A stretch of DNA of 64,000 nt from contig CAWEBN010000008.1 of assembly GCA_963807305.1 (NCBI GenBank), positions 467,213-531,212 of the forward strand. The letters run 5' to 3'. The position numbers and the translations under genes are program-made. The notes beneath the pieces were generated by a model. It made no database searches, was not told the origin of the DNA, and saw only the letters and a program-made list of their open reading frames with translations. This document shows, one piece after another, positions 19,343 through 27,583 of this stretch. The DNA is from JAOPZW01 sp963807305 (lineage in GTDB: Bacteria; Actinomycetota; Thermoleophilia; Solirubrobacterales; Solirubrobacteraceae). Each line of letters begins with the position of its first letter. Position 1 is the first letter of the stretch.

Positions 19343-20065
19343 GTGGGTGCCCTGGACGGGCGCACCGCGCTGGTCACCGGCGCCTCGAGCGGCATCGGCC
19401 TGGCCACCGCGCTCGCCTTCGCCGACGCCGGCGCGCACGTGCATGGCGCTGCGCGGCGGCCCGAGCTCATCGAGGAGGCGGCTGCCGGACGCGATGTCGT
19501 CGCCCACCGCCTCGACGTGACCGATCGCGCGGCGGTCGCGGATCTCGCCGGGCGCCTGGCCGCCGAAGGCCCGCTGCACGCGCTCGTGGCCGCCGCGGGG
19601 ACGAACATCAAGGCGCGCCGGGTGGACCAGCTCACGCCCGAGGCCTTCGACGACCTCATCGCGCTGAACCTCACGGGGACGTTCAACCTGATCAGCGCGT
19701 TCCTCGAGCCGCTGCGGGCCGCCCGCGGCGACGTCGTGCTGATCGGCAGCGTCTCGGGGGCCTGGCCCGACCGCTCGGGCGCGGCCTACCAGGCCTCCAA
19801 GGCCGCCGTCCACGCCTTCGCGCGGGGAGCGGCCTTCGACGACCGCCACGGTGTGCGCTTCACCTCGATGATGCCGGGGCTCGTCGACACCGCGATCCTC
19901 GATCAGCGCCCCGAGCCGCCGACCGCGGAGCTGCGCGCGCAGATGCTGCACCCCGAGGACGTCGCCGCCGCGTGCCTGTTCGTCGTCTCCCTGCCGCACC
20001 GGGCGCACGTGCCGGAGCTGACCATCCTCCCCACCGACCTGCAGGCGCTCGGCCGCACGACCTGA
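19343..20065 (+). CDS. Short-chain dehydrogenase/reductase
   Basis: 240 residues, classical SDR. The NAD(P)-binding TGASSGIG is at residues ~13-20, an AAAGTN NNAG-equivalent at ~84, the catalytic Ser in LIGSVSG (~138) and the YQASK Tyr-Lys pair at ~150-154. GTG 19343 is chosen because it follows the dehydrogenase stop by 2 nt and leaves the usual short run-in to the first strand. Probably co-translated with the zinc dehydrogenase and oxidising or reducing a linked intermediate (inference). Confidence 0.92.
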   Translation: MGALDGRTALVTGASSGIGLATALAFADAGAHVHGAARRPELIEEAAAGRDVVAHRLDVTDRAAVADLAGRLAAEGPLHALVAAAGTNIKARRVDQLTPEAFDDLIALNLTGTFNLISAFLEPLRAARGDVVLIGSVSGAWPDRSGAAYQASKAAVHAFARGAAFDDRHGVRFTSMMPGLVDTAILDQRPEPPTAELRAQMLHPEDVAAACLFVVSLPHRAHVPELTILPTDLQALGRTT

Positions 20066-20092
20066 TGCACGCCGCCGGCCGGGCCAGCGCGC

Positions 20093-20644
20093 CTAGGAGG
20101 CGGCCTTGGCCTTCGACCACTCGGCCTTGTGGACGCGCTTGGCGGCCTGGTAGCCGGCCAGCGCCTGCGCGGAGTCGACGTCGCCGAGCGTCGGGTGCCA
20201 CGGAACGAGGTCCTGGGCGGCCTCGACGCCGAAGCGCTTGGCCAGCACGGCGCCCAGCGCCTTGACCTTCATCTCGCCGAAGCCCGGCAGAGCGGAGAGG
20301 TTGGCGCGCAGCGCCGGCCCGTCGGCGGCGTCGGTCCACACCCGCGCGGCGTCGCCGTCGTAGGTGTCGCGCACGTGCACGGCGAGGTCGTGCACGCGCT
20401 GGGCCATCGCGCCCGGGAAGCGGTGGATGGCCGGGCGCTCGCGGAAGATGGGCTCGAGGTCGGCCTGCGCCAGCGTGTCGGCGTCGAGCGAGCCGAGCCG
20501 CTCGCGCAGGACGAGCGGCCCGGAGAACGCCTTCTGGACCGTGACCTGCTGATCGAGCGCGAAGCCGACCAGCAGGGCCATCGGGTCGGAGGCGATCAGC
20601 GCGTTGGCCTCGTCGGACTCGGTGAAGTGCAGTTGATCGGGCAC
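20093..20644 (-). CDS. HhH-GPD superfamily DNA glycosylase-like protein
   Basis: 183 residues with the helix-hairpin-helix LPGFGEMKVKALGAVL (~residues 119-134) and an N-terminal helical part LVGFALDQQVTVQKAF resembling the HhH-GPD entry helices. No iron-sulphur cysteine cluster is present. The conserved catalytic Asp may be within TLGDVDS, but I cannot confirm it. Likely base-excision repair of damaged bases. Convergent with the SDR and codirectional with the MFS gene, with only 13 nt to that gene's stop. Confidence 0.8.
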   Translation of the reverse strand: MPDQLHFTESDEANALIASDPMALLVGFALDQQVTVQKAFSGPLVLRERLGSLDADTLAQADLEPIFRERPAIHRFPGAMAQRVHDLAVHVRDTYDGDAARVWTDAADGPALRANLSALPGFGEMKVKALGAVLAKRFGVEAAQDLVPWHPTLGDVDSAQALAGYQAAKRVHKAEWSKAKAAS

Positions 20645-20657
20645 CCGACGATCGTAC

Positions 20658-22128
20658 TCAGCACGCGTCGGAGTACGCGGGCTCCGGGCGGCGACGGTCG
20701 GCCGGCCGCTCGGGACCGTGGGCCGCGGCGGCCGGGCTGCCCGAGCGCAGCAGGGTCAGGGCGGCCACGATGGCGGCGGCCACGAGGCCCGCGCCGATCA
20801 GGTAGGCGAGGTGAAAGCCGCCGTTGAGCGCGGCGTCCACCGAGTGGCCGCCGGCGCGCAGGGCGTCGGTGCGCTCGCTGGCCAGCGTCGCCAGCACGGC
20901 GAGTCCGATGGCGCCGCCGACCTGCACGCTGGTGTTGATGAGCCCCGAGGCCAGCCCCGAGTCGCTCGGGGTGGCGCCCGACATCGCGAGGCCCATCAGC
21001 GACGGGAAGCCCAGGCCGGCCCCGATGCCGATGAGGATCGTCGCGGGCATCACCTGCGTCACGTACGTGGCGTCGACCGGCGTCAGCGAGAAGAGCAGCA
21101 GGCCGAGGCCGATCGAGATCAGGCTGACCAGCAGGATCGCCTTCGGGCCGTAGCGCATGGCGAGCGGCCCGGAGAGCTTGAGCGACATCGTGCCCATGAC
21201 GATCGTCGAGGGCAGGAAGGCCAGGCCGACCTCGAGCGGGTCGTAGCCGAGGATGCGCTGCAGGTACAGCGCGCCCAGGAAGAACATCCCGAACATCCCC
21301 ACCACGAGCAGCGCGATGACGACGTTCGCACCCGCGACGTTGCGCGAGTGGAAGAGGCGCAGCGGCATCAGCGGGTTGGCGATGCGGGCCTGGCGTGCGA
21401 CGAAGGCGGCCACCAGGGCGATCGACACGGCCCCGAGGCCGAGCGTGCGCGTGGAGCCCCAGCCCTGCTCGGAGACCTGGAGGATGGTGTAGACGCCGAG
21501 CATCAGCCCGCTGGTGAGCAGCACGGCGCCCGGCAGGTCGGCGCCGGCCTTCAGCCCGATCCCGGGGCTGTCGGCTACCAGCCGCATGGCCAGGAAGGCG
21601 GTCACGATGCCGACGGGAATGTTGATGAAGAAGATCCAGTGCCAGTTGATGGCCTCGGTCAGCGCGCCGCCGGCCAGCAGGCCGATGGAGCCGCCGGCGG
21701 AGGCTACGAAGCCGTAGACCCCGATCGCCTTGGCCTGCTCGCGCGGCTCGGGGAACATCGTCACGATCATGCCCAGGATCACGGCCGAGGTCAGCGCGCC
21801 GCCGACGCCCTGGACGAAGCGCGCCGCAATGAGCAGCTCCTGGCTCTGGGACGACCGCGCACAGCAGCGAGGCGGTGGTGAAGACGCCCAGGCCGATCAG
21901 GAAGATGCGCCGCTGGCCGATGAGGTCGCCCACGCGCCCGGCCAGCAGCAGCAGGCCGCCGAAGGCGATCAGATAGGCGTTGACGACCCAGGCGAGGTTG
22001 CTCTGGGAGAAGCCCAGGTCGTCCTGAATGGAGGGAAGGGCGACGTTCACGATCGTCGCGTCGATGACGATCATGAGCACACCGGCGCACAGCACGTACA
22101 GGGCGATCCAGCGCTTGCGCTCATTCAT
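20658..22128 (-). CDS. MFS drug exporter (DHA2/EmrB-QacA type), frameshifted
   Basis: A 14-helix proton-driven exporter, about 489 residues when repaired. The N-terminal part shows helix 1 with the D-A-T-I-V-N-V-A-L-P motif typical of DHA2 and motif A GRVGDLIGQRRIF. The downstream part, from VILGMIVTMF on, carries motif C-like GGSIGLLAGG and the remaining helices. The two halves lie in different frames, meeting near 21845-21860; SQSQELLIAARFVQGVGG is readable only in the second frame. One extra base (or a two-base loss) splits the gene. ATG 22128 is used; TTG 22143 is in frame behind a GAGGAG and could be the true start. Confidence 0.75.
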
Positions 22129-22200
22129 GGTCTCGGCAGTCAACGGTCTCGGGCTCCTCGGTGGTCGTTGTGCAGATAAGACCGCCCGACCGCCCGAAAC

Positions 22201-22455
22201 TCATCGCTGACGCGTGAAGGCGACCATCACCGTCGGCTCGAGGCCGTGGTTGTGCAGCGCGCGCAGCGGCAGCCCGACGAGCCACAGCACGGCGCCGCGC
22301 TCGACGCTCAAGCGGCTTCCGCTGAGGCCCTCGAGCTCGATCCGGCCGCGCTCGACGACCACGAGTGCGCCGCGCCAGTCGGCCTCGTCATAGGCGCGCG
22401 TCGCCCCCGGTGCGACAGCCACCCGGCGCACCTCGAAGCCCGTTTGGGATGCCAC
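22201..22455 (-). CDS. Small cupin-like protein
   Basis: 84 residues forming a minimal beta-barrel pattern: VRRVAVAPGATRAYDE, ALVVVERGRIELEG, RGAVLWLVGLPLRALHNHG. One His-x-His-like pair is kept (HNHG), but the full metal-binding cupin signature is incomplete, so it may be non-catalytic. Upstream of the MFS exporter on the same strand, with 57 nt between; co-transcription is possible. Confidence 0.6.
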   Translation of the reverse strand: MASQTGFEVRRVAVAPGATRAYDEADWRGALVVVERGRIELEGLSGSRLSVERGAVLWLVGLPLRALHNHGLEPTVMVAFTRQR

Positions 22456-22519
22456 GGCCCGTACAACGGCCGCGCGCGAGAAAACTCATCGCGCGTGCCC
22501 GGTGCGGGTCGCCGTAGCG

Positions 22520-22711
22520 TCAGTCCGAGGACTCCTCCTGGCCCTCGCCGAAGTCGCGCCTCTTTCCGGGCGTGGTCTCCTCCTCGCCCTCAGCGAAGTC
22601 GCGCTTGGCGCCCGGCACGCTCTCCTCTTCGCCCTCGGCGAAGTCGCGTTCGGGTCCTCGTGGCTTGGTCCTCTCACCTGCGGCGAAGTCGCCGCGGCCC
22701 TCGTCGGCCAT
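22520..22711 (-). CDS. Small acidic repeat protein (R-D-F-A-E-G-E-E-E repeats)
   Basis: 63 residues consisting almost wholly of four imperfect repeats of about 15 residues, each containing (R/G)DF(A/G)(E/A)GE and spaced by short K/P/R links. Glutamate-rich, no hydrophobic core, probably disordered. ATG 22711 has an excellent ribosome site (AGGAGG, 5-6 nt upstream). I have seen similar short repeat proteins in other high-GC actinobacteria but know no function. The repeats are visible in the DNA as diverged direct repeats of ~48 bp. Confidence 0.7.
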   Translation of the reverse strand: MADEGRGDFAAGERTKPRGPERDFAEGEEESVPGAKRDFAEGEEETTPGKRRDFGEGQEESSD

Positions 22712-22900
22712 GTCGCCCTCCTATCGGGGTGGGAATGCGAGCCTATCTCGCCCCGACGGTCCGCGTACAGGTCTTCCTCACAGCCGTCCCACGCGCTTCG
22801 GCGGCCAGTAGCGGAACCTCGCAGCCATTCACGCCATATCGACGACCGCCGCCGCTCGAACACCGACGGCGGGCTGAGCCACGTCGGTGGATGCGTCGAC

Positions 22901-22906
22901 GACACT
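22901..22906 (+). promoter_or_regulatory. Candidate -10 (GACACT) for the hydrolase leader
   Basis: GACACT at -12 to -7 from ATG 22913. The identical hexamer at identical distance precedes the acetyltransferase start at 56840. Confidence 0.4.
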
Positions 22907-22912
22907 GTCGGC

Positions 22913-22942
22913 ATGACCCGCATCGCCGGAGCCGAGGGATGA
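22913..22942 (+). CDS. Possible 9-residue leader peptide coupled to the hydrolase
   Basis: ATG 22913 opens nine codons (M-T-R-I-A-G-A-E-G) and ends in TGA 22940-22942, overlapping the hydrolase ATG by 4 nt (ATGA). A -10-like hexamer is positioned for a leaderless transcript starting at this ATG. The hydrolase itself lacks a strong ribosome site (only GAGGG close by), so termination-reinitiation would explain its translation. Not testable from sequence alone. Confidence 0.35.
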   Translation: MTRIAGAEG

Positions 22943-23793
22943 GTGGCGCGAGTCCCGCGGAGCGCCTCGCCTGGCGCGGTCGCGACGTCGCGTGGCAGCG
23001 GACGGGCTCAGGGCCGCCCGTGGTGCTGTGCCACGGGACGCCGTTCTCGTCGGCGATCTGGCGGCCCTTCGCGCAGGCGCTCAGCACCGACCACACGGTC
23101 CATGTATGGGACATGCCCGGCTACGGCGCGTCGTCGAAGGCCGCCGAGCACGCCGTCGACCTGGGCGTTCAGGGCGAGCTGCTCGCCGACCTCATCGCCG
23201 AGTGGGGCCTCGACCGACCCCACGTGATCGCCCACGACCTCGGGGGCGCCGTGTCCCTGCGCGCGCACCTGCTCCACGGCGCCCGCTACCGCTCGCTGAT
23301 GCTCGTCGACGTCGTCGCGATTGCGCCCACCGGGTCGCCGTTCTTCAAGTTCGTGCAGGAGCACCCCGGGCTGCTCGCGAGCCTGCCGGAGTACATCCAC
23401 GAGGCCCTCGTCACCGCCTACGTCCAGGCGGCCAGCCACCGCGGGCTCCGCGCCCAGGATCTCGCCGAGCTCGTGGCACCGTGGATCACCGCCGAGGGCC
23501 AGCCCGCCTTCTATCGCCAGATCGAGCAGACCGACGAGCGCTATCTGCATGAGATCCAGCCGCGCCTGGGCGAGATCGACATCCCGGTGCGGATCGTGTG
23601 GGGCCGCGACGACACGTGGATCTCCCCCGACACCGGCCGGCGCCTGAGCGAGCTGCTCCCGACTGCCGGCCTCCAGCTCATCGACGGCGCCGGGCACCTC
23701 GTGCACTACGACGCGCCGGCGGCACTGGCCGACGAGATCCGCGCGTGGCTGCCGTCGCCGGCGCTCCGCGCGCCGGGCCCTACTGGGTCCTGA
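22939..23793 (+). CDS. Alpha/beta hydrolase with Asp nucleophile (epoxide hydrolase/haloalkane dehalogenase-like)
   Basis: 284 residues. The oxyanion region LCHGTPFSS is at ~34, the nucleophile elbow AHDLGGAVS (Asp near residue 104) carries Asp rather than Ser, and the acid is in VWGRDDTWIS (~220). The catalytic His is in GAGHLVHYD (~253). The Asp nucleophile is the mark of epoxide hydrolases, haloalkane and fluoroacetate dehalogenases. A cap domain lies at ~125-205. Substrate unknown. Its 3' end overlaps the convergent MarR gene by 14 nt. Confidence 0.88.
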   Translation: MSGASPAERLAWRGRDVAWQRTGSGPPVVLCHGTPFSSAIWRPFAQALSTDHTVHVWDMPGYGASSKAAEHAVDLGVQGELLADLIAEWGLDRPHVIAHDLGGAVSLRAHLLHGARYRSLMLVDVVAIAPTGSPFFKFVQEHPGLLASLPEYIHEALVTAYVQAASHRGLRAQDLAELVAPWITAEGQPAFYRQIEQTDERYLHEIQPRLGEIDIPVRIVWGRDDTWISPDTGRRLSELLPTAGLQLIDGAGHLVHYDAPAALADEIRAWLPSPALRAPGPTGS

Positions 23794-24223
23794 GCTCGGT
23801 CAGCAGGTGCAGCAGGGAGGCCCGCAGCGCCTCGAGCTCCTCCGGGCTCGAGAGCTCCGCCCAGCGCTCCTCGACGCGCGTGGCGGTCGCGTGCGTGACC
23901 GGCTTGACCGCTGCGCCCCGCTCCGTGAGGAAGACCAGCCGGGAGCGGCGGTCGTGCGGGTTCGCGCGGCGCTCGACGTAGCCCATGCGCTCGAGCTGGT
24001 CGACCGCCTGGGCCATCGTCTGCTTGCGCACCCGCGCGAGCTCGGCGAGCTCGGAGACGGTGATCCCGTCCGGCGGCACGAACGGGAAGACGTTCGCGTG
24101 CGTCGGCCGGATGTCGCCGAAGCCGGCCTCCTGCAGCGCGGCGTGGATGTCCTGGGAGTAGTGCTGGGAGAGCAGCCGCAGCAGGAGCCCGATCAGCGGG
24201 CGGGTGGGGAAGTTGGCTTCCAT
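23780..24223 (-). CDS. MarR-family transcriptional regulator
   Basis: 147-residue winged-helix protein. The recognition region ITVSELAELARVRKQTMAQAVDQLERMGYVERR lies at ~55-87 (quoted in part: ELARVRKQTMAQAVDQLER) and the wing at NPHDRRSRLVFLTERG. Dimerising helices flank it. Divergent from a second, weaker MarR-like gene of the same length, with a 40 bp dyad in the shared promoter region; autoregulation through that dyad is likely. Confidence 0.9.
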   Translation of the reverse strand: MEANFPTRPLIGLLLRLLSQHYSQDIHAALQEAGFGDIRPTHANVFPFVPPDGITVSELAELARVRKQTMAQAVDQLERMGYVERRANPHDRRSRLVFLTERGAAVKPVTHATATRVEERWAELSSPEELEALRASLLHLLTELRTQ

Positions 24224-24230
24224 GAGATAG

Positions 24231-24270
24231 ACAGGTGACTGACTATTCGCTACAGTGGTCAGGCACCTGT
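24231..24270. promoter_or_regulatory. Inverted-repeat operator between the divergent MarR genes
   Basis: Arms ACAGGTGACTGACTA (24231-24245) and TGGTCAGGCACCTGT (24256-24270) match at 13 of 15 positions around a 10 nt spacer. A TACAGT -10-like element for the rightward gene lies at 24251-24256 inside the dyad, so binding would block both promoters. Size and position are typical of MarR operators. Confidence 0.7.
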
Positions 24271-24295
24271 CGATCCTATGCGAACGGAGCCTGAC

Positions 24296-24739
24296 ATGAC
24301 CACACCACCGGTTTCCTTCAACCAGTTCGGCCAGACCCTTGCCTTCGCCGAGCGTGCGCTCAGCGCCGTGCTGCGCCGGCACCTCGCCGAGCGCCAGACC
24401 ACCCCGGAGACCTGGTACGCCCTCCAGCTGATCGCGACGCGCGGGCCGGGGCTCGACCGGGAGGCGCTGAGCGACGACCTCGCGGGCTCGCCCACCCTCG
24501 ACGCCGACGCGACGCGCGAGCTGCTCGCTCGGCTCGAGGCCGATGGGCTGATCCGCGGCGACGCGGAGGTCGACCTGACGACCGCGGGAGAGGCCGTCCA
24601 TCGCAGCCTGCGCGAGTACATCGCCGGCCCGCGGAACCGGCTGCTGAGCCAGTTCGACGTCGAGGACGTCGAGACGACCATCCGCACGCTGCAGGCGATC
24701 ACCGCGCGGGCGGAAGAGGAGCTCGCGGTCGCGAGCTAG
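24296..24739 (+). CDS. MarR-like winged-helix protein
   Basis: 147 residues from ATG 24296, preferred over ATG 24278 because GGAG lies 6 nt upstream and it gives the same length as its divergent partner. Helical N-terminus (FGQTLAFAERALSAVLRRHL), a winged-helix core REALSDDLAGSPTLDADATRELLARLEADGLI (part only quoted: DADATRELLARLEADGLI) and a C-terminal dimerisation helix. The DNA-recognition helix is less conserved than in the partner. The gene ends at a strong hairpin terminator. Confidence 0.75.
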   Translation: MTTPPVSFNQFGQTLAFAERALSAVLRRHLAERQTTPETWYALQLIATRGPGLDREALSDDLAGSPTLDADATRELLARLEADGLIRGDAEVDLTTAGEAVHRSLREYIAGPRNRLLSQFDVEDVETTIRTLQAITARAEEELAVAS

Positions 24740-24767
24740 CAGTTGAACAAGCCCGCACACGACGGAA

Positions 24768-24797
24768 CGAAAGGCCCTGGGAAACCAGGGCCTTTCG
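24768..24797. terminator. Bidirectional hairpin terminator
   Basis: Perfect 13 bp stem (CGAAAGGCCCTGG / CCAGGGCCTTTCG) closed by a GAAA tetraloop, between the convergent MarR-like and cysteine-dioxygenase-like genes. No long U tract, as is common in high-GC genomes. Confidence 0.85.
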
Positions 24798-24809
24798 GAG
24801 CAGCGGGGC

Positions 24810-25322
24810 TCAGTCGTAGTAGCGCCGCACGCTCGAGCCGATGCGGGTCACGTCCGTCCCGTAGACATGGATCGAGATGGCCGTCGTCTCGGCCGTGTTG
24901 TGGACGCGGTGGATGTCGCCGGGCGGCGCGAAGCCGCTGACGTCGCCGGCGTGGTTGTCGCTCTGGCCGATCAGGTTGAGGTCGGCGTCGAAGAGGTCCT
25001 CGTGCTCGATCCCCTGGATGACGCCGAAGGTGCACCAGGTCATGTGGTCGTGGATGCGCGTCACCTGGCCGGGCCGCCAGACCAGCGCGACGACGGAGAA
25101 CGCTCCGTCGGGCTCTACGTGGAGCGTGTGGCTGCGGTAGCCGTCCGCCGAGCCGAGGCGCTGCTCGGCGGTCAGGACGTCCGGGCCGGGGAGGTGCCGG
25201 CGCAACTGCTCGGCGACGAGCTCGGCCGTCTCCGACCAGCCGGCGCGGGTGTCGACGGCGGCACGGACACCGGCAACGAGCTCCGTCAGCCGGCTGCCGG
25301 GGCGGGTCTGGGTCGCGATCAT
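24810..25322 (-). CDS. Cysteine dioxygenase-like cupin
   Basis: 170 residues. The cupin core has the H-x-H pair RIHDHMTWC (~residues 90-98), a Glu/His strand GIEHEDL and the third metal His in DIHRVHN (~136-141), the three-histidine ferrous site of cysteine/3-mercaptopropionate dioxygenases. Such enzymes oxidise thiols to sulphinates. It starts at ATG 25322 with a CAAGCT -10-like element, and faces a divergent LysR gene that probably regulates it. Confidence 0.8.
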   Translation of the reverse strand: MIATQTRPGSRLTELVAGVRAAVDTRAGWSETAELVAEQLRRHLPGPDVLTAEQRLGSADGYRSHTLHVEPDGAFSVVALVWRPGQVTRIHDHMTWCTFGVIQGIEHEDLFDADLNLIGQSDNHAGDVSGFAPPGDIHRVHNTAETTAISIHVYGTDVTRIGSSVRRYYD

Positions 25323-25328
25323 GCCGTG

Positions 25329-25334
25329 AGCTTG
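25329..25334 (-). promoter_or_regulatory. Candidate -10 (CAAGCT on minus strand) for the dioxygenase-like gene
   Basis: CAAGCT at -12 to -7 from ATG 25322, leaderless geometry. Confidence 0.35.
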
Positions 25335-25384
25335 GCGGCGATCGACTCATACGTCCAATGCCAGCTTTCGTGCTGATTCATAGA

Positions 25385-25390
25385 TAGAGT
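25385..25390 (+). promoter_or_regulatory. Candidate -10 (TAGAGT) for the LysR gene
   Basis: TAGAGT at -12 to -7 from ATG 25397. The 74 nt between the divergent starts also contains a CAGC-N6-GCTG dyad (about 25362-25375) that could be a LysR box. Confidence 0.45.
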
Positions 25391-25396
25391 TGATGG

Positions 25397-26305
25397 ATGC
25401 TCGACGTCACCCGGCTGCGCGTCATCGACGCCGTCGCGCGCCACGGATCGGTCACCGCGGCGGCGCGGGACCTGCACTACTCCCAGCCGTCGGTCACCCA
25501 CCACCTCGCCCGGCTGGAGGCCGAGACCGGCGCGCAGCTGCTGCAGCGGGTCGGCCGCGGCATCCGGCTCACCCCGGCCGGGCAGCTCCTGGCCGACCGC
25601 GCGGCCGAGATCATCGGACGCATCGATGCCGCCGACGCGGAGCTCTCCGCCCACGTCGGGCTGACCGCCGGGCGCGTGCGCCTGGCCGGCTTCTCCTCCG
25701 CGATCGGGTCGCTCGTGCCACGAGCCGCGGCGGCGCTGGCCGCCAGCCATCCCGGGCTGCAGATCAGCCTGAGCGACGTGCACCCGCCCGACGCCATCGA
25801 GCTGCTGCGCACCGGCAAGATCGAGGTCGCGATCATCTTCCGCTACGACGAGACCGAGCCCGAGCCGGCCGGCGTGCGCCTGCACCACCTGCTCGACGAC
25901 CCGGTCTACCTGCTGTCGACGCGCCGTGGCCGCAGGCTCGCCGCCCTGCGCGACGCGACGTGGATCGCCGGCTGCGAGCGCTGCCGCAGCCACCTGCTGT
26001 CGCTGTGCGCCGACGAGGGCTACGAGCCGCGCATCCACTACACCTCCGACGACATGGTCGTCATGCAGGCGCTGGTGGCCGCCGGACTCGGCGTGGCGAC
26101 CCTTCCGGGCCTCGCCCTGCGCTCCCATCGCGCCGACGGCATCGTCGCGAGCGAGCTGACGGGCTCGCCGCGGCACGTCTACGCCGCGACCTACGGCGAG
26201 CCGCCCGACCCGCCGGCCACCGCCGCGCTGCTCGCGGCGCTCGGAGAGGCGGCCGCGTCGGCGACGGCGTCCGAGGTCGTGGTCAGAGCCAGGGGGCGCG
26301 GATGA
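25397..26305 (+). CDS. LysR-family transcriptional regulator
   Basis: 302 residues. The N-terminal winged helix is complete: RLRVIDAVARHGSVTAAARD, LHYSQPSVTHHLARLE and the wing LLQRVGRGIRLTPAGQ. The effector domain from ~residue 90 (VRLAGFSSAIGSLVPRAAA) follows the LysR substrate-binding fold and contains the pair CERC near residue 193, which might make it redox- or metal-responsive. Its divergent partner is a thiol-dioxygenase-like cupin, the expected target. A sulphur-related effector is inference. Confidence 0.93.
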   Translation: MLDVTRLRVIDAVARHGSVTAAARDLHYSQPSVTHHLARLEAETGAQLLQRVGRGIRLTPAGQLLADRAAEIIGRIDAADAELSAHVGLTAGRVRLAGFSSAIGSLVPRAAAALAASHPGLQISLSDVHPPDAIELLRTGKIEVAIIFRYDETEPEPAGVRLHHLLDDPVYLLSTRRGRRLAALRDATWIAGCERCRSHLLSLCADEGYEPRIHYTSDDMVVMQALVAAGLGVATLPGLALRSHRADGIVASELTGSPRHVYAATYGEPPDPPATAALLAALGEAAASATASEVVVRARGRG

Positions 26306-26354
26306 CCCGGCCGACGTCCGCCTCGGGCGTGGGCGCGCCAAGCTCACGGACGAC

Positions 26355-27369
26355 ATGAGGCGCCGCGCTTACACGAATGTTAACTCGACGGATATAGCGT
26401 CGCGCCCCCTGAGGAGTGGAGGGACATCGTTCGGGGCGTACGTCGCGCGGCGCGTCGCTGCCGTGTGCGTCGTCGTGCTGGTCACGCCGTCGCTGACCTA
26501 CGTGCTCTTCGGCTCCCTGCGTGCGGGCGTGTCGGTCACCGACCAGGCCTCGCAGTTGCCGGGCTACCTGTCGGACACGTTCCTGCACCTGGACTTCGGC
26601 TACGCCCCGAAGTTCCACGAGCCGCGCGGGCAGGTCCTGCTCGACACGATGCCCGTCGACATCGCGCTGCTCATCGGCTCACTCGTCTGCGGCGTGGCCA
26701 TCGGTCTCGCGGCCGGCCTCGTCGGCGGGACGCGGCGTCGCAGCGCCGCCGACCGGGCGCTGGCCGTGGGCAGCGCGCATCGGGATGAGCATGCCCGTGT
26801 ACTGGTTCAGCTCGATCGTGCTCGTGCTGTTCGCCCCGCAGTCGGGCTACGTGCTCCAGATCCCGTTCCTGTCCTGGTACGGCGGCTACGTCCCCTTCGC
26901 CGACAGTCCGCTGCGCTGGCTGCAGTCGCTGTGGGTGCCATGGCTCGTCCTGGCTGCGCCGCTGGCGGCGATGGTCTACCGGATGACCCGCGCCTCGCTG
27001 GCCGAGGTCGTGACCGAGGACTTCATACGCACGGCGCGCGCCAAGGGCCTGCGCGAGCGGATCGTCCTACGCCGCCACGCATTGCGCGCCGCGCTGTCAC
27101 CGGTCATCGGACTCGTGTCGGTCAACGTCGCGCTGCTGGTCACCAACGTCATCGTCATCGAGCGCGCGTTCAAGCTGCCCGGCTTCTTCCGCGTGGCCGA
27201 CATCGGCCAGTTCGGGGGTCTGGGCGACAACGGCGCGCGGCGGACGGAGCCCCCGATCTCGCTCGACGACGTCCAGGCGCTGATCGTCGAGGCGTCGCTG
27301 CTCATCGCGCTGACGATGTTCCTGGCCGACGTGCTGCGGGCCAAGCTCGACCCGCGGGTGAGGCTGTAG
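26355..27369 (+). CDS. Orphan ABC transporter permease (DppB/OppB type), frameshifted
   Basis: Inner-membrane subunit of a peptide/nickel ABC importer, about 338 residues if repaired. The N-terminal helix VAAVCVVVLVTPSLTYVLFG, the hydrophobic region to ~26765 and, in the next frame, GMSMPVYWFSS, the EAA loop region FIRTARAKGLRERIVLRRHALRA (quoted in part: TARAKGLRERIVLRRHALRA) and the final helices are all DppB-like. A single extra base near 26770-26782 joins the halves (expected G-S-A-x-G-M-S-M). ATG 26355 lacks a ribosome site, so the start is uncertain. No DppC, ATPase or binding-protein gene is adjacent. Confidence 0.7.
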
Positions 27370-27397
27370 CTGGTCGACGCGATCGACGCTGAGAACG

Positions 27398-27427
27398 ACG
27401 AAAGCCCCACATTCGCAGGGCTTTCGT
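27398..27427. terminator. Hairpin terminator between permease and tRNA
   Basis: 10 bp stem ACGAAAGCCC / GGGCTTTCGT with a 10 nt loop, 4 nt beyond the tRNA 3' end and 28 nt beyond the permease stop, so it can serve both directions. Confidence 0.75.
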
Positions 27428-27430
27428 GAG

Positions 27431-27504
<74 letters not shown>

Positions 27505-27570
27505 TCGCGGAGCTACACACTAGCAAGTCCGAACGGGACCGATCAACCCGCGCGGGCGCGCGCGAGCGGC

Positions 27571-27576
27571 AAGAAT
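27571..27576 (+). promoter_or_regulatory. Weak candidate -10 (AAGAAT) for the hydroxyacid dehydrogenase
   Basis: AAGAAT at -13 to -8 from ATG 27584; a one-base variant of the TAnnnT pattern. Confidence 0.3.
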
Positions 27577-27583
27577 CCGGCTC

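Noticed and set aside
22486..22923. 145-codon minus-strand frame over the acidic repeat protein
   Set aside because: Out of frame with the well-started repeat protein; Arg/Thr/Pro composition marks it as a shadow.
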